A stretch of DNA of 64,000 bases. It comes from Nocardia sp. CDC159 (GTDB taxonomy: Bacteria; Actinomycetota; Actinomycetes; Mycobacteriales; Mycobacteriaceae). Below, in pieces: positions 1 through 7,985 of this stretch. The stretch is taken from NCBI RefSeq assembly GCF_023740735.1, contig NZ_JAMRXH010000013.1:141070-205069 (forward strand), written 5' to 3'. The notes beneath the pieces are model-generated. The model did not search any database and was not told the DNA's origin. It saw only the letters and a list, made by a program, of their open reading frames with translations. Position 1 is the first letter of the stretch. The number at the start of each line of letters is the position of its first letter. Both the position numbers and the translations under genes were made by a program.

Positions 1-110
1 CCCTACTTTGGTGGCGCCCGGGGCGGCGCCCCCCCCCCCCCCCCCGCCCCCCCCCCCCCCCCCCCACGACGGGGACCGGGAACCTCCAGTGGACACACTC
101 GGGGTGAAGG
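1..110. other. poly-C low-complexity stretch, no gene seen
   Basis: Positions about 31-65 are almost pure C with one G interruption. No reading frame is supported here. It lies just past the stop of the ABC permease gene. It may be a slippery tract of uncertain length or a contig-edge artefact. Confidence 0.5.
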
Positions 111-950
111 TCATGCCCGGCGCATATAGGCCCGGATGGCCAACGGTGCGAAGATCGCGATGACCGCGGCCGACCCAATCAGGCACCACGCCAGGTTGCT
201 GCTGTAGACATTGCCGTTCATCAGCTCCCGGCACGAATTCACCATGTAGTACACGGGATTGACCTTGTTCAGGCCCTGCATCCAGCCCGGCATCGTGCTC
301 ACCAGGGCGAAGGCGCCGGACATGAAGGTCAGCGGGAACATGATCATCATCGAGATGCCCTGCACCGACGCGGCGCTCTTGCCGGTCACGCCGACCAGGG
401 CCCAGATCCAGCTGACCGCGAACGAACAGACCACCACGACCAGGCCCGCGACGACCACGCCGGACACGCCGCCTGCCGGACGGTAGCCCAGGATCAGGCC
501 CACCGCGATCGTGAGAACCGTGGCGATGCCGTAGCGGACCATATCGGCGATGAGCGCCCCGGCCAGCGCCGAAACCCGTGCGATGGGAAGGGATTTGAAG
601 CGGTCGAATACGCCCTTGTCCATATCCTCGCGCAGTTGGGTGCCGGTGACGACCGAGGTGAGGACCACGGTCTGCACCAGGATTCCGGGAATGAGAACGG
701 GCAGGTAGTCGTGCACGCTGCCGCCGATGGCGCCGCCGAAGATGTAGGCGAACAGGGCGGTGAACAGGATCGGCTGCACCGTGACGTCGAACAGCTGCTC
801 CGGATTGTGCTTGATCTTGAGAATGCCGCGGTAGGCCATGGTCAGCGAGTTGGCCACGGTCTGCCGGAGGCTGATGTGGTTGCCGACCGCCGGAATCGCG
901 GTCCTGCCCGCGCGGCGTGCGGGGGCGGTGGGTGCGGTGATGGTGGTCAT
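111..950 (-). CDS. ABC-2 type transporter permease (DrrB-like)
   Basis: 279-aa membrane subunit of a two-gene ABC exporter. After a basic N-terminus (MTTITAPTAPARRAGRT) there are about six hydrophobic segments, and the ABC-2 family region contains the cytoplasmic stretch QLREDMDKGVFDRFKSLPIA, typical of the DrrB/daunorubicin-resistance permease family. The chosen ATG (948-950) overlaps the stop of the upstream ATPase gene by 4 bp (ATGA), so the pair is translationally coupled. A longer open frame upstream is a shadow of the ATPase gene. Inference: drug or lipid export at the cytoplasmic membrane; the substrate is not readable from sequence. Confidence 0.88.
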   Translation of the reverse strand: MTTITAPTAPARRAGRTAIPAVGNHISLRQTVANSLTMAYRGILKIKHNPEQLFDVTVQPILFTALFAYIFGGAIGGSVHDYLPVLIPGILVQTVVLTSVVTGTQLREDMDKGVFDRFKSLPIARVSALAGALIADMVRYGIATVLTIAVGLILGYRPAGGVSGVVVAGLVVVVCSFAVSWIWALVGVTGKSAASVQGISMMIMFPLTFMSGAFALVSTMPGWMQGLNKVNPVYYMVNSCRELMNGNVYSSNLAWCLIGSAAVIAIFAPLAIRAYMRRA

Positions 951-1960
951 GCCGCACTCCTTTCGGTGTCGTTGTCGTTCTGGTCCTCGGCGCCGTGTCC
1001 GGTCAGGGCGAAGAAGACCTCGTCCAGGCTGGGCTTGCTGACGGTGATCTCGTCGACGCGAATGTCGTGGTCGCGCAGGCGAATCAGCAGATCGGCGGTG
1101 ACGCCGGGATCGTCGAGCGGTGCGGTGACGCGCCCGGCCTCCGGGGTGATGGTGGCCTCGACCAGTCGGCCGCTGGTACGGGAGAGGAATTCGCCGATGA
1201 TCGTGCGGGCCTGTTCGATTCGGCTCGCATCGGCCAGGGTGACCTGCAGCGCGGACAGGCCCACCGACGATTTGAGCTGATCGGAGGTGCCGTCGGCGAT
1301 GACCTTGCCGCGGTCGATCACCGCGATGCGGTCGGCCAGCTGGTCGGCCTCGTCCAGGTACTGGGTGGTGAGCAGGACGGTCGCGCCCTCGCGGACCAGT
1401 CGCCGGATGGTCTCCCACATCTGGGCTCGGGTGCGCGGGTCCAGGCCGGTGGTGGGCTCGTCGAGGAACAGCAGCGGCGGGGTCGCGATCAGGCTGGCGG
1501 CCAGATCGAGGCGCCGCCGCATGCCGCCGGAGAAGTTCTCCAGCGCCTTGTCGGCGGCCTCGGTCAGGCCGAACTCCTCCAGCAGATCGTTCGCCCGCCG
1601 ACGGGCATCGGCTCGGCTCAGCCCGAGCAGGCGGGAGAAGATGACCAAATTCTCGGTGGCCGACAGCTTCTCGTCCACGGAGGCGTACTGCCCGGTGACC
1701 CCGATCAACTGCCGCACCGCCGTCGGCTCGGCCACCACATCGTGTCCGAAGATGCGAGCGCTACCCCCATCCGGTCGCAGCAGCGTGGCGAGCATGCGGA
1801 TCGTAGTGGTCTTCCCGGCCCCATTGGGCCCGAGCACCCCATACACAGCGCCCTGCGGCACCGCCAGGCTCACCCCATCGACGGCCCGCTGCTCCCCGAA
1901 AACCTTGACCAGCCCATCCGCCTCGATAGCGAGAGCCTCATCAGGTGCATAAGAAGTCAT
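947..1960 (-). CDS. ABC transporter ATP-binding protein (DrrA-like)
   Basis: 337-aa ATPase subunit. Walker A GPNGAGKTT is at residues 44-52, the ABC signature FSGGMRRRLDLA follows, and Walker B with the catalytic Glu is LLFLDEPTTGLD. The extended C-terminal part (about 100 residues after the D-loop/H-loop region, TTQYLDEADQLADRIAVID) fits the DrrA daunorubicin-resistance subfamily. I chose the ATG at 1958-1960 (MTSYAPDEAL), because residues upstream are low-complexity and the family starts here. It forms a coupled operon with the downstream permease. Four phased TGCAA repeats lie just upstream. Confidence 0.9.
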   Translation of the reverse strand: MTSYAPDEALAIEADGLVKVFGEQRAVDGVSLAVPQGAVYGVLGPNGAGKTTTIRMLATLLRPDGGSARIFGHDVVAEPTAVRQLIGVTGQYASVDEKLSATENLVIFSRLLGLSRADARRRANDLLEEFGLTEAADKALENFSGGMRRRLDLAASLIATPPLLFLDEPTTGLDPRTRAQMWETIRRLVREGATVLLTTQYLDEADQLADRIAVIDRGKVIADGTSDQLKSSVGLSALQVTLADASRIEQARTIIGEFLSRTSGRLVEATITPEAGRVTAPLDDPGVTADLLIRLRDHDIRVDEITVSKPSLDEVFFALTGHGAEDQNDNDTERSAA

Positions 1961-1983
1961 GCCCCCACCCTCGCCCCACGGAC

Positions 1984-2023
1984 TTGCACGCCCCTTGCAC
2001 GAAGATTGCATCCCCTCTTGCAC
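1984..2023 (-). promoter_or_regulatory. four helically phased TGCAA repeats upstream of the ABC exporter
   Basis: TTGCA(C) occurs at 1984, 1995, 2006 and 2018 (GTGCAA on the coding strand), spaced 11, 11 and 12 bp, ending 24 nt upstream of the ATPase ATG. One-turn spacing suggests a protein binding array on one helix face, perhaps an operator for the exporter. No regulator gene is adjacent. Confidence 0.4.
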
Positions 2024-2030
2024 CCACCGC

Positions 2031-2070
2031 GTTGCCTGTCGTCCGGCCTGGCGGCCGCACGGCAGGCAAC
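2031..2070. repeat. 12-bp inverted repeat (hairpin)
   Basis: Arms GTTGCCTGTCGT (2031-2042) and ACGGCAGGCAAC (2059-2070) pair with one G-T wobble around a 16-nt GC-rich loop. It lies in the 559-bp gap between the ABC operon and menE. No T-run follows, so its role as a terminator is unclear. Confidence 0.45.
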
Positions 2071-2320
2071 GAGAAGCGCCCGGTTGTCGAGGGTTTGCTC
2101 ACGGGCAGCAGATCAGCGACGCGCCGTACGCGATGCCTGGATGCTGGCTCAAGGTGCCGGGCAGCTGATTGGGGCGTAGGTGTCAGGTGACTCGTGAAAG
2201 TGGCCCCCGGCGACCGACTGGGGTGGCGGGGGCGGTGCTCGAGTGCTGGCTCCGGCGCCGGCAACTGGTGAGTGCGTGCTGACTCTGGTGCTCCGCGAAT
2301 GGGGAGGGTAGCGGCTGGAT

Positions 2321-2480
2321 CGACGGACTGGTGTTCTCCCCCAGCAGTGGTGGTGCTTTCGTTGATAGCTGGTGTTCTCACCGAGCAGCGCGGCACTTTT
2401 GTTGATAGCTGGTGCTTTCCCCAAGCAGCGCGGCACTTTTATTGATAGCTGGTGCTCTCCCCGAGCAGCGCGGCACTTTC
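2321..2480. repeat. 40-bp tandem repeat, four units
   Basis: Units start at 2321 (diverged), 2361, 2401 and 2441, each exactly 40 bp. The last three begin (G/A)TTGATAGCTGGTG and end GAGCAGCGCGGCACTTT or a close variant. 40 is not a multiple of 3, and no reading frame runs through the array with coding character. It is a minisatellite-like (VNTR) array just past the menE terminator. The rest of the gap (1961-2320) holds the TGCAA array and a hairpin; I see no gene in it. Confidence 0.85.
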
Positions 2481-2483
2481 GTT

Positions 2484-2519
2484 CCCCGTCCCGGTGCGCC
2501 CCGGCGCGCCGGGACGGGG
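2484..2519 (-). terminator. strong hairpin downstream of menE
   Basis: Arms CCCCGTCCCGGTGCGCC (2484-2500) and GGCGCGCCGGGACGGGG (2503-2519) form a 17-bp stem with one wobble and a 2-nt loop, directly after the menE stop at 2520. There is no U-tract, as is common for actinobacterial terminators. Confidence 0.7.
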
Positions 2520-3680
2520 CTAGCGGGCCGACTCCGAGATCAGGTGGTCCCGTAGTTTGGTGCGGTCTGGCTTGCCTGGGCCGCGCATGGGGATTTCCTC
2601 GACGATGGCCAGTTCGCGGGGGGCGGCTATCGAGTCCAGTTCGGCGGTGACGTGGTCGCGTAATTCGTCGAGGGTGGGGATGGTTCCGGGGGCGGGGACG
2701 ACGGCGACGGCTACTCGTTGGCCGAGGCGTTCGTCGGGGAGGCCCAGGACGACAACCTCGTTCACCGCGGGGTGGGTGGCCAGGACGGCCTCGACCACCT
2801 GGGGGATCACCAGGAGGCCGCCGGTGGTGATCGCCTCGTCGAGGCGGCCGGTGATGCGTAGTCGGCCGTTCTCGATGATTCCGGCGTCCTCGGTGCGGAA
2901 CCAGCCGGGCTCGGCGAAGGCGGGGTGGTCGGGCAGGCCGCGGTAGCCCTTGGCGAGCATGGCGCCGCCGAGCAGGACGCGGCCGTCCTCGATGCGGAGC
3001 TGGGCGCCGGACAGGGGGAGACCCTCGTAGACGCAGCCGCCGCAGGTTTCGCTCATGCCGTAGGTGCGCACGATGTTGATCCCGGCCGCGCGGGCGCGCT
3101 CCAGCACGGGTGCGGGGGTGGCCGCGCCGCCGACCAGGACGGCGTCCAGCGCGGCCAGCGCCTCGGCGCTCGCGGGCTCGTCGAGGGCCTTGATCAGCTG
3201 GGTGGGGACCAGGGAGGTGTAGCGGCGTGGGCCGGTCATTCCGGCCACGGCCGAGGCCAGGCCGCCGGGCAGGAAGCCGTCGGAAACGTCCAGCACCGCG
3301 GGTTCGGTCCCGGCCAGAATGCTGCGCAGCAGCACCTGAATTCCGGCGATGTGATGGGTCGGCAGGGCCAGCAGCCACTGGCCGGGGCCGCCCAGGCGCT
3401 CATGGGTGGCTTCGCCGCTGGCCCGCAGGGCCGCCGAGGTGAGCATCGCGCCCTTGGGCACGCCGGTCGTGCCCGAGGTGGTGACCACCAGGGCCACATC
3501 CTCCTCGATCGGCTCGCCCGGGCGCAGCGCGCTCGACAGCCGGTGTGATTCTCGACGGTCACCGGTCGGGACCGGCAGCCACGCCGGACCGTTGCCGTCC
3601 AATGCTTCCCGGAGATGCGGCAGAACGTCACCCACCGCGGCACCGGTGGGCATGGGAAGGGTCCGCAGGGTACTGCTCAC
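2520..3680 (-). CDS. menE: o-succinylbenzoate-CoA ligase MenE
   Basis: 386-aa member of the ANL adenylating superfamily. It activates o-succinylbenzoate to its CoA thioester in menaquinone synthesis (cytosolic). The P-loop TTSGTTGVPKG is at residues 67-77, the adenine motif YGMSE follows, then the hinge region (WFRTEDAGIIENGRLRITGR) and the C-terminal lysine motif PGKPDRTKL. The start is a GTG at 3678-3680. The protein is short for the superfamily but normal for actinobacterial MenE. Its placement next to a DUF3349 gene, pitA and menB matches the mycobacterial menaquinone locus. Confidence 0.92.
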   Translation of the reverse strand: MSSTLRTLPMPTGAAVGDVLPHLREALDGNGPAWLPVPTGDRRESHRLSSALRPGEPIEEDVALVVTTSGTTGVPKGAMLTSAALRASGEATHERLGGPGQWLLALPTHHIAGIQVLLRSILAGTEPAVLDVSDGFLPGGLASAVAGMTGPRRYTSLVPTQLIKALDEPASAEALAALDAVLVGGAATPAPVLERARAAGINIVRTYGMSETCGGCVYEGLPLSGAQLRIEDGRVLLGGAMLAKGYRGLPDHPAFAEPGWFRTEDAGIIENGRLRITGRLDEAITTGGLLVIPQVVEAVLATHPAVNEVVVLGLPDERLGQRVAVAVVPAPGTIPTLDELRDHVTAELDSIAAPRELAIVEEIPMRGPGKPDRTKLRDHLISESAR

Positions 3681-3756
3681 GTTCGCGATCGTGTCATGTC
3701 AAGGTCGGCGACCCGCGCACGGGTCCGTCCTCCCTTCGTCGGTCGGGGAATCGGGA

Positions 3757-4107
3757 TCAATCGGACGTCGGTGTCGCCAGCGGCCATCCACCGGCTGCGA
3801 GCCGGGAGGCCACCCGAGCGATATCGTCCTCGCCGGGTTGCTCCTTGGCAACTCGGGCGATCGCATCGGCGATCTCGTCCAGGGCGATCTCGGCGTCGCC
3901 GTCGCGCTCGCGCACCAGCTCGCCGACGATCATCTGCACCTCGTAATCGGTGAGACGGCGATGCAGCACCGCCAGCAGCGCCACGTAGTCCGACTGCGGA
4001 ATGCCCTGCGGATAGCCCGCTTTCAACCAGCCGAGCACCTTGGCCAGCACCGACTGCGAGGCCTCCGAGCGCTCGGCGCGCTGGGGCGGTTCACGGTCAT
4101 CGGTCAC
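3757..4107 (-). CDS. DUF3349 family protein (Rv0543c-like)
   Basis: 116-aa soluble helical protein of unknown function. It contains VLGWLKAGYPQGIPQSDYVALLAVLHRRL in segments typical of DUF3349 proteins, which are restricted to mycolic-acid-type actinobacteria. The start is a GTG (4105-4107) preceded by GAAAGGAC. An upstream in-frame extension is low-complexity and belongs to a shadow frame. It sits between menE and the small membrane gene as in M. tuberculosis, where structures of family members exist but no activity is assigned. Confidence 0.8.
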   Translation of the reverse strand: MTDDREPPQRAERSEASQSVLAKVLGWLKAGYPQGIPQSDYVALLAVLHRRLTDYEVQMIVGELVRERDGDAEIALDEIADAIARVAKEQPGEDDIARVASRLAAGGWPLATPTSD

Positions 4108-4124
4108 GGATGTCCTTTCGGCGG

Positions 4125-4403
4125 TCACTGTCCGAACAGGTGGATGCCCAGTCGGCTCGCGAGGAAGGCCTTGGCCACGAACAGCACGCCCGCGACGACG
4201 GTGGCCAGCACCACCGCGTAGCAGAGCGCCGCACCCACCGCGGCCGTGCGGCGGACGGCCGCGCCGTCCGTGCTGTCGGATACCCCGCTGCGCGATTGCA
4301 AACGCACGCCCAGTGCGAAGATCGCGGGCAGCCCGGCCCCGAACAGGAGCGCCGCCAGCGTCACTCGCGCCAGTTCCTGTAGATCGGTCACGAGTGTCTG
4401 CAT
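4125..4403 (-). CDS. small conserved membrane protein (Rv0544c-like)
   Basis: 92-aa protein with two hydrophobic segments (about residues 13-33 and 53-79) and a basic/acidic connecting loop. The ATG at 4401-4403 overlaps the pitA stop (TGATG), so it is probably co-translated with pitA. By position it corresponds to Rv0544c beside pitA in mycobacteria. It may be an accessory of the phosphate transporter; that is inference from gene order only. Confidence 0.75.
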   Translation of the reverse strand: MQTLVTDLQELARVTLAALLFGAGLPAIFALGVRLQSRSGVSDSTDGAAVRRTAAVGAALCYAVVLATVVAGVLFVAKAFLASRLGIHLFGQ

Positions 4404-5608
4404 CAGGTCCTCCCCGCGGACTCGGTCTCCGGCAACACCTCGGCGGTGGTCTGGGCCGCCGCGGCCGAGGGCTCGGTCCACTCGGCGTTGACATTGGCGG
4501 CGTGCACCGGCGTGCGGCGCGAGCGCAGATAGATCAGTCCCGACAGCACGATCAGCGCCGCGAAGACCACCAGCACACCCGGGAATCCGCCGATCCCGTG
4601 CGCCAGCCCCCAGCAGATCGCACCGGCCAGCCCGGCCAGCGGCAGCGTGCAGACCCACGCGACCACCATGCGCCCGAGCACCGTCCAGCGCACCTCCGCG
4701 CCGGGCCGCCCGAGTCCGGTGCCGAGGATGGCGCCGGTGACGGTCTGGGTGGTCGACAGCGGCAGACCGAAGTGCGCCGAGGTGAGAATGATCGCGGCAC
4801 TGGTCGATTCGGCCGCCAGACCCTGCGGCGGGGTGATGTCGACCAGTCCCTTGCCGAGGGTGCGGATGATTCGCCAGCCGCCCAGCGAGGTCCCCGCCGC
4901 GATCGCGATCGCGCAGGCCACGATGACCCACAGCGGCAGCTGATCGGTGGGTCTGGCCGAGCCGTAGGCGATCAGGGCCAGGAAGATGATTCCCATCGTC
5001 TTCTGGGCGTCGTTGGTGCCGTGCGCGAGCGATACCAGCGAGGCCGAGCCGATCTGACCCCAGCGGAAGCCGCGGTCGACCACGCGCTGTTCGCTGCCGC
5101 GGGTGAGGCGGTACACCAGCCAGGTGCCGATCGAGGCGACCAGCGCGGCCACCACCGGCGCGAGTACCGCGGGCACCACGATCTTGGCCAGCACGCCCTT
5201 CTGCCCGGCCGACCAGATCACCCCGCTCCACCCCAGCGCCGCGATGGTCGCGCCGATGAGCCCGCCGAACAGGGCGTGCGAGGAGCTCGACGGCAGGCCG
5301 AACAGCCACGTCAGCAGATTCCACAGAATGCCGCCGACCAGTCCGGCGAACACGATCTCCAGCAGGTCCGGCCCGCCGACCTGATCCAACCGGACGATGC
5401 CTTCGGCCACCGTGGCCGCGACCTCCACGCTGAGGAACGCGCCGATCAGATTCAACGCACCCGAGAGCAGGACCGCGGTCCGGGGACTCAGCGCCCCGGT
5501 GGCGATCGAGGTGGCCATCGCGTTGGCCGTGTCGTGGAAGCCATTGGTGAAGTCGAATACGAGGGCGGTGACGATAACGATGAGCAGAACCAATAGTTCG
5601 GCGGTCAC
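4403..5608 (-). CDS. pitA: low-affinity inorganic phosphate transporter PitA
   Basis: 401-aa PiT-family (PF01384) symporter with about ten membrane segments. The two family signatures, one in each half, are visible: FDFTNGFHDTANAMATSIATG near residue 20 and SLAHGTNDAQKTMG in the middle. It imports phosphate (or metal-phosphate complexes) across the cytoplasmic membrane. The start is a GTG (5606-5608). A spaced inverted repeat GCGTTA/TAACGC (5620-5640) lies just upstream and could be a regulatory site. It overlaps the following small membrane gene by 1 nt. Confidence 0.92.
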   Translation of the reverse strand: MTAELLVLLIVIVTALVFDFTNGFHDTANAMATSIATGALSPRTAVLLSGALNLIGAFLSVEVAATVAEGIVRLDQVGGPDLLEIVFAGLVGGILWNLLTWLFGLPSSSSHALFGGLIGATIAALGWSGVIWSAGQKGVLAKIVVPAVLAPVVAALVASIGTWLVYRLTRGSEQRVVDRGFRWGQIGSASLVSLAHGTNDAQKTMGIIFLALIAYGSARPTDQLPLWVIVACAIAIAAGTSLGGWRIIRTLGKGLVDITPPQGLAAESTSAAIILTSAHFGLPLSTTQTVTGAILGTGLGRPGAEVRWTVLGRMVVAWVCTLPLAGLAGAICWGLAHGIGGFPGVLVVFAALIVLSGLIYLRSRRTPVHAANVNAEWTEPSAAAAQTTAEVLPETESAGRT

Positions 5609-5713
5609 GTCTCCAGTGTGCGTTATGGATCCGTTAACGCCTGTGCCAGGTTCCCGTTGGGTCCTGTATGCCGGGATGGTAAAGCGGTCGTTCGATGCTG
5701 CCGGTTCGCTGGC

Positions 5714-6115
5714 TCAGCTGTCCCGCGGCGGACGGGTATCGCGACGTAGCGGATGGTCGGCGGGCACCTCCACCAGCACAATCGGTACGCCATCGGGATC
5801 GCGCAGCCACATCTCGATCAGGCCCCACGGCTCCCGGACGGGGGCCCGATCGATGGTGATTCCGCCCAGCGCCAAAGCCGCCGCGGTGTCGTGCACGTCA
5901 CGGACCTGCAACCAGAGCGCGCCCGCGAAATCGGTCGGCGCGTCCTCGCGGCGACCGTGTGCGGCGACCTCGATCAGCGACTGCCCGGCATAGAACACCG
6001 TGCCGCCCGGATACTCCCGCGCGATCGCCAGCCCCAGCCCGTCCCGATAGAACCGCAACGTTCGCTCGTAGTTCGCCGGACGCAGGATGACCCGGCTGCT
6101 GAGAATGTCCACCAC
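5714..6115 (-). CDS. VOC (glyoxalase/bleomycin resistance) family protein
   Basis: 133-aa protein with one vicinal-oxygen-chelate repeat pair. RVILRPANYERTLRFYRDGLG near the start and ALGGITIDRAPVREPWGL with MWLRDPDGVPIVLVEV at the end are typical. GTG start one nucleotide after the menB stop, so it is almost certainly in the menB operon. It corresponds by position to Rv0546c. Substrate unknown. An E at the end of VLVEV and H/E residues elsewhere could bind a metal. Confidence 0.85.
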   Translation of the reverse strand: MVDILSSRVILRPANYERTLRFYRDGLGLAIAREYPGGTVFYAGQSLIEVAAHGRREDAPTDFAGALWLQVRDVHDTAAALALGGITIDRAPVREPWGLIEMWLRDPDGVPIVLVEVPADHPLRRDTRPPRDS

Positions 6116-6116
6116 T

Positions 6117-7010
6117 TCAGAAGTACCAGGGGAACGGCGACCAGTCCGGCTTCCGCTTCTCCAGGAAGGAGTCCCGGCCCTCGATCGCCTCGTCGGTCAT
6201 GTACGCCAGGCGGGTGGCCTCGCCCGCGAACAGCTGCTGGCCGACCAGCCCGTCGTCGGTGAGGTTGAACGCGTATTTGAGCATGCGCTGCGCCTGCGGC
6301 GACTTGGCCAGGATGTCGGCGGTCCACTCCAGCGCCTCGTCCTCGAGCCGGTCGTGATCGACCACGGCGTTCACCGCGCCCATCCGGTGCATCTCCTCGG
6401 CGGAGTACGGGCGGCCGAGGAAGAAGATCTCGCGGGCGAACTTCTGGCCCACCAGCTTCGCCAGATACGCGCTGCCGTAACCGCCGTCGAAGCTGCCCAC
6501 ATCGGCGTCGGTCTGCTTGAAGCGCGCGTGCTCGCGGCTGGCCAGCGTGAGATCACACACCACGTGTAGGCTGTGCCCGCCTCCGGCCGCCCAGCCGTTC
6601 ACCAGTGCGATGACCACCTTGGGCATGAACCGGATGAGCCGCTGCACCTCGAGAATGTGCAGCCGCCCCGCCCGCGCCTTGTCCACGGTGTCGGCGGTCT
6701 CGCCGCTGGCGTACTGATATCCGCTGCGCCCGCGGATGCGCTGATCCCCGCCCGAGCAGAACGCCCACACCCCGTCCTTGGGGCTGGGCCCGTTGCCGGT
6801 CAGCAGCACCGCGCCGACGTCCGGCGTCATCCGCGCGTGATCGAGTGCGCGAAACAGCTCGTCCACGGTGTGCGGCCGAAACGCGTTGCGCACCTCGGGC
6901 CGATCGAAGGCCACCCGCACGGTGCCCTGTTCGACGTGCCGGTGGTAGGTGATGTCGGTGAGATCCTCGAAACCCTCGACGGGTTCCCAAAGCTTTGGAT
7001 TGAACGTCAC
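6117..7010 (-). CDS. menB: 1,4-dihydroxy-2-naphthoyl-CoA synthase MenB
   Basis: 297-aa crotonase-fold enzyme that cyclises o-succinylbenzoyl-CoA in menaquinone synthesis. Hallmarks: GPSPKDGVWAFCSGGDQRIRG (oxyanion and bicarbonate-side region), VNGWAAGGGHSLH, TDADVGSFDGGYG with the catalytic Asp, and the C-terminal SPFPWYF shared with mycobacterial MenB. I chose the GTG at 7008-7010 (VTFNPKLWEPVEG) because homology starts there and a GGAGG lies upstream. Longer in-frame starts run into a repeated hairpin region. Confidence 0.93.
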   Translation of the reverse strand: MTFNPKLWEPVEGFEDLTDITYHRHVEQGTVRVAFDRPEVRNAFRPHTVDELFRALDHARMTPDVGAVLLTGNGPSPKDGVWAFCSGGDQRIRGRSGYQYASGETADTVDKARAGRLHILEVQRLIRFMPKVVIALVNGWAAGGGHSLHVVCDLTLASREHARFKQTDADVGSFDGGYGSAYLAKLVGQKFAREIFFLGRPYSAEEMHRMGAVNAVVDHDRLEDEALEWTADILAKSPQAQRMLKYAFNLTDDGLVGQQLFAGEATRLAYMTDEAIEGRDSFLEKRKPDWSPFPWYF

Positions 7011-7043
7011 AGTGCTAGTTTGGCCTCCGCTTCGCTCCGGCAT

Positions 7044-7120
7044 GTTCGCGGCCTGCATGTCTCGTCGTTCAGCACTCGAGACTCGCGCTTCGAGCGCTGA
7101 ACGACGAGACGGCCGCGAAC
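7044..7120. repeat. large imperfect inverted repeat upstream of menB
   Basis: GTTCGCGGCC (7044-7053) pairs with GGCCGCGAAC (7111-7120) and, inside it, GTCTCGTCGTTCAGC (7059-7073) pairs perfectly with GCTGAACGACGAGAC (7096-7110). The interior also carries CTCGAG/CGAGC complementarity. It lies between divergently transcribed menB and the thioesterase gene. It could form a long cruciform or RNA hairpin, or be a dispersed chromosomal repeat. Confidence 0.7.
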
Positions 7121-7244
7121 GGTCGCTTGTCGGGCTCGCTCCGCTGGGGTTGAGGGTGGGGAAGGCCAAGTTCTGGGGTTGAATGGGAGCCAGCTACCGG
7201 TCAGTTGTGTTTGACGCTGTAAGAACTCCGGCTAACGTGCAGGT

Positions 7245-7901
7245 ATGAGCGAGCGAGTGGAACCGGTTATCGACCTTAGTGCCGTGGATGAGGATCGGTA
7301 CGAGAAGCACGGGGGCTTCCCGAAGGTCGTGGGTGCGCGGCCGGGGGCAAATTTCGGGCCGTTCGTCGAGGCCATGCGGACGCTGCAGGATCTGGCCGTA
7401 TCGGTCGACTGCCCGGACGAGGTGTTCGGGCGGGCGCTGGACAAGGCGCGGGAGCTGATCGATCTGCTGGAGCCGTATCGCGCGCCCGAATTGCAGGGGC
7501 CCGCGGGGCGCGTGGTCTCGTTGCCGGGGCGCGGCAGTCTGCTGATGCCGCCCTGGCATACGGTCGAGGCCGGGCCGACGGGTGTGCGCATGCGCGGGGA
7601 ATTCCGGCGCTATCACCTGGGCGGCAATTCCGCGGTGCACGGCGGGGTGTTGCCGCTGCTGTTCGACGATCTGTTCGGCGCGCTCGTGCACTATGCCGGA
7701 CGTCCGATAAGTCGCACGGCATTTCTGCACGTCAACTACCGCAAGGTGACTCCGCTGGAGACTCCGCTCGTGGTCGAGGGCACCGTCGATCGGGTCGAGG
7801 GACGCAAGACGTTCGTAAGCGCAAGGCTGCGAGACGAATCCGAAACGCTGCTGGCCGATTGTGAAGGGCTGATGGTCCAGTTGCTGCCGTGGCAGCCTTA
7901 G
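7245..7901 (+). CDS. PaaI-type hotdog-fold thioesterase
   Basis: 218-aa protein. An N-terminal helical part of about 110 residues is followed by a hotdog thioesterase domain with GNSAVHGGVLPLLFDDLFG, where the HGG and the acidic D of the central helix are the usual catalytic region, then FLHVNYRKVTPLETPLVVEG. It is divergent from menB across a 234-bp region with the inverted repeat. Hydrolysis of an acyl-CoA is expected. Given its place among men genes it could be the DHNA-CoA thioesterase step (MenI role), which is inference from context only. Confidence 0.8.
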   Translation: MSERVEPVIDLSAVDEDRYEKHGGFPKVVGARPGANFGPFVEAMRTLQDLAVSVDCPDEVFGRALDKARELIDLLEPYRAPELQGPAGRVVSLPGRGSLLMPPWHTVEAGPTGVRMRGEFRRYHLGGNSAVHGGVLPLLFDDLFGALVHYAGRPISRTAFLHVNYRKVTPLETPLVVEGTVDRVEGRKTFVSARLRDESETLLADCEGLMVQLLPWQP

Positions 7902-7985
7902 CGGGTTGCGGGAGTGTGCCTGGTTCGTCCGGTGCGTATAGTGGCGTGCGCTCGCTCATCGAAAACTATCCGGAGGAACCTGAAA

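Noticed and set aside
947..1418. Longer version of the ABC permease starting inside the ATPase gene
   Set aside because: The extra N-terminal 155 residues are Arg/His-rich shadow sequence; the ATGA-coupled start at 948-950 is clearly better.
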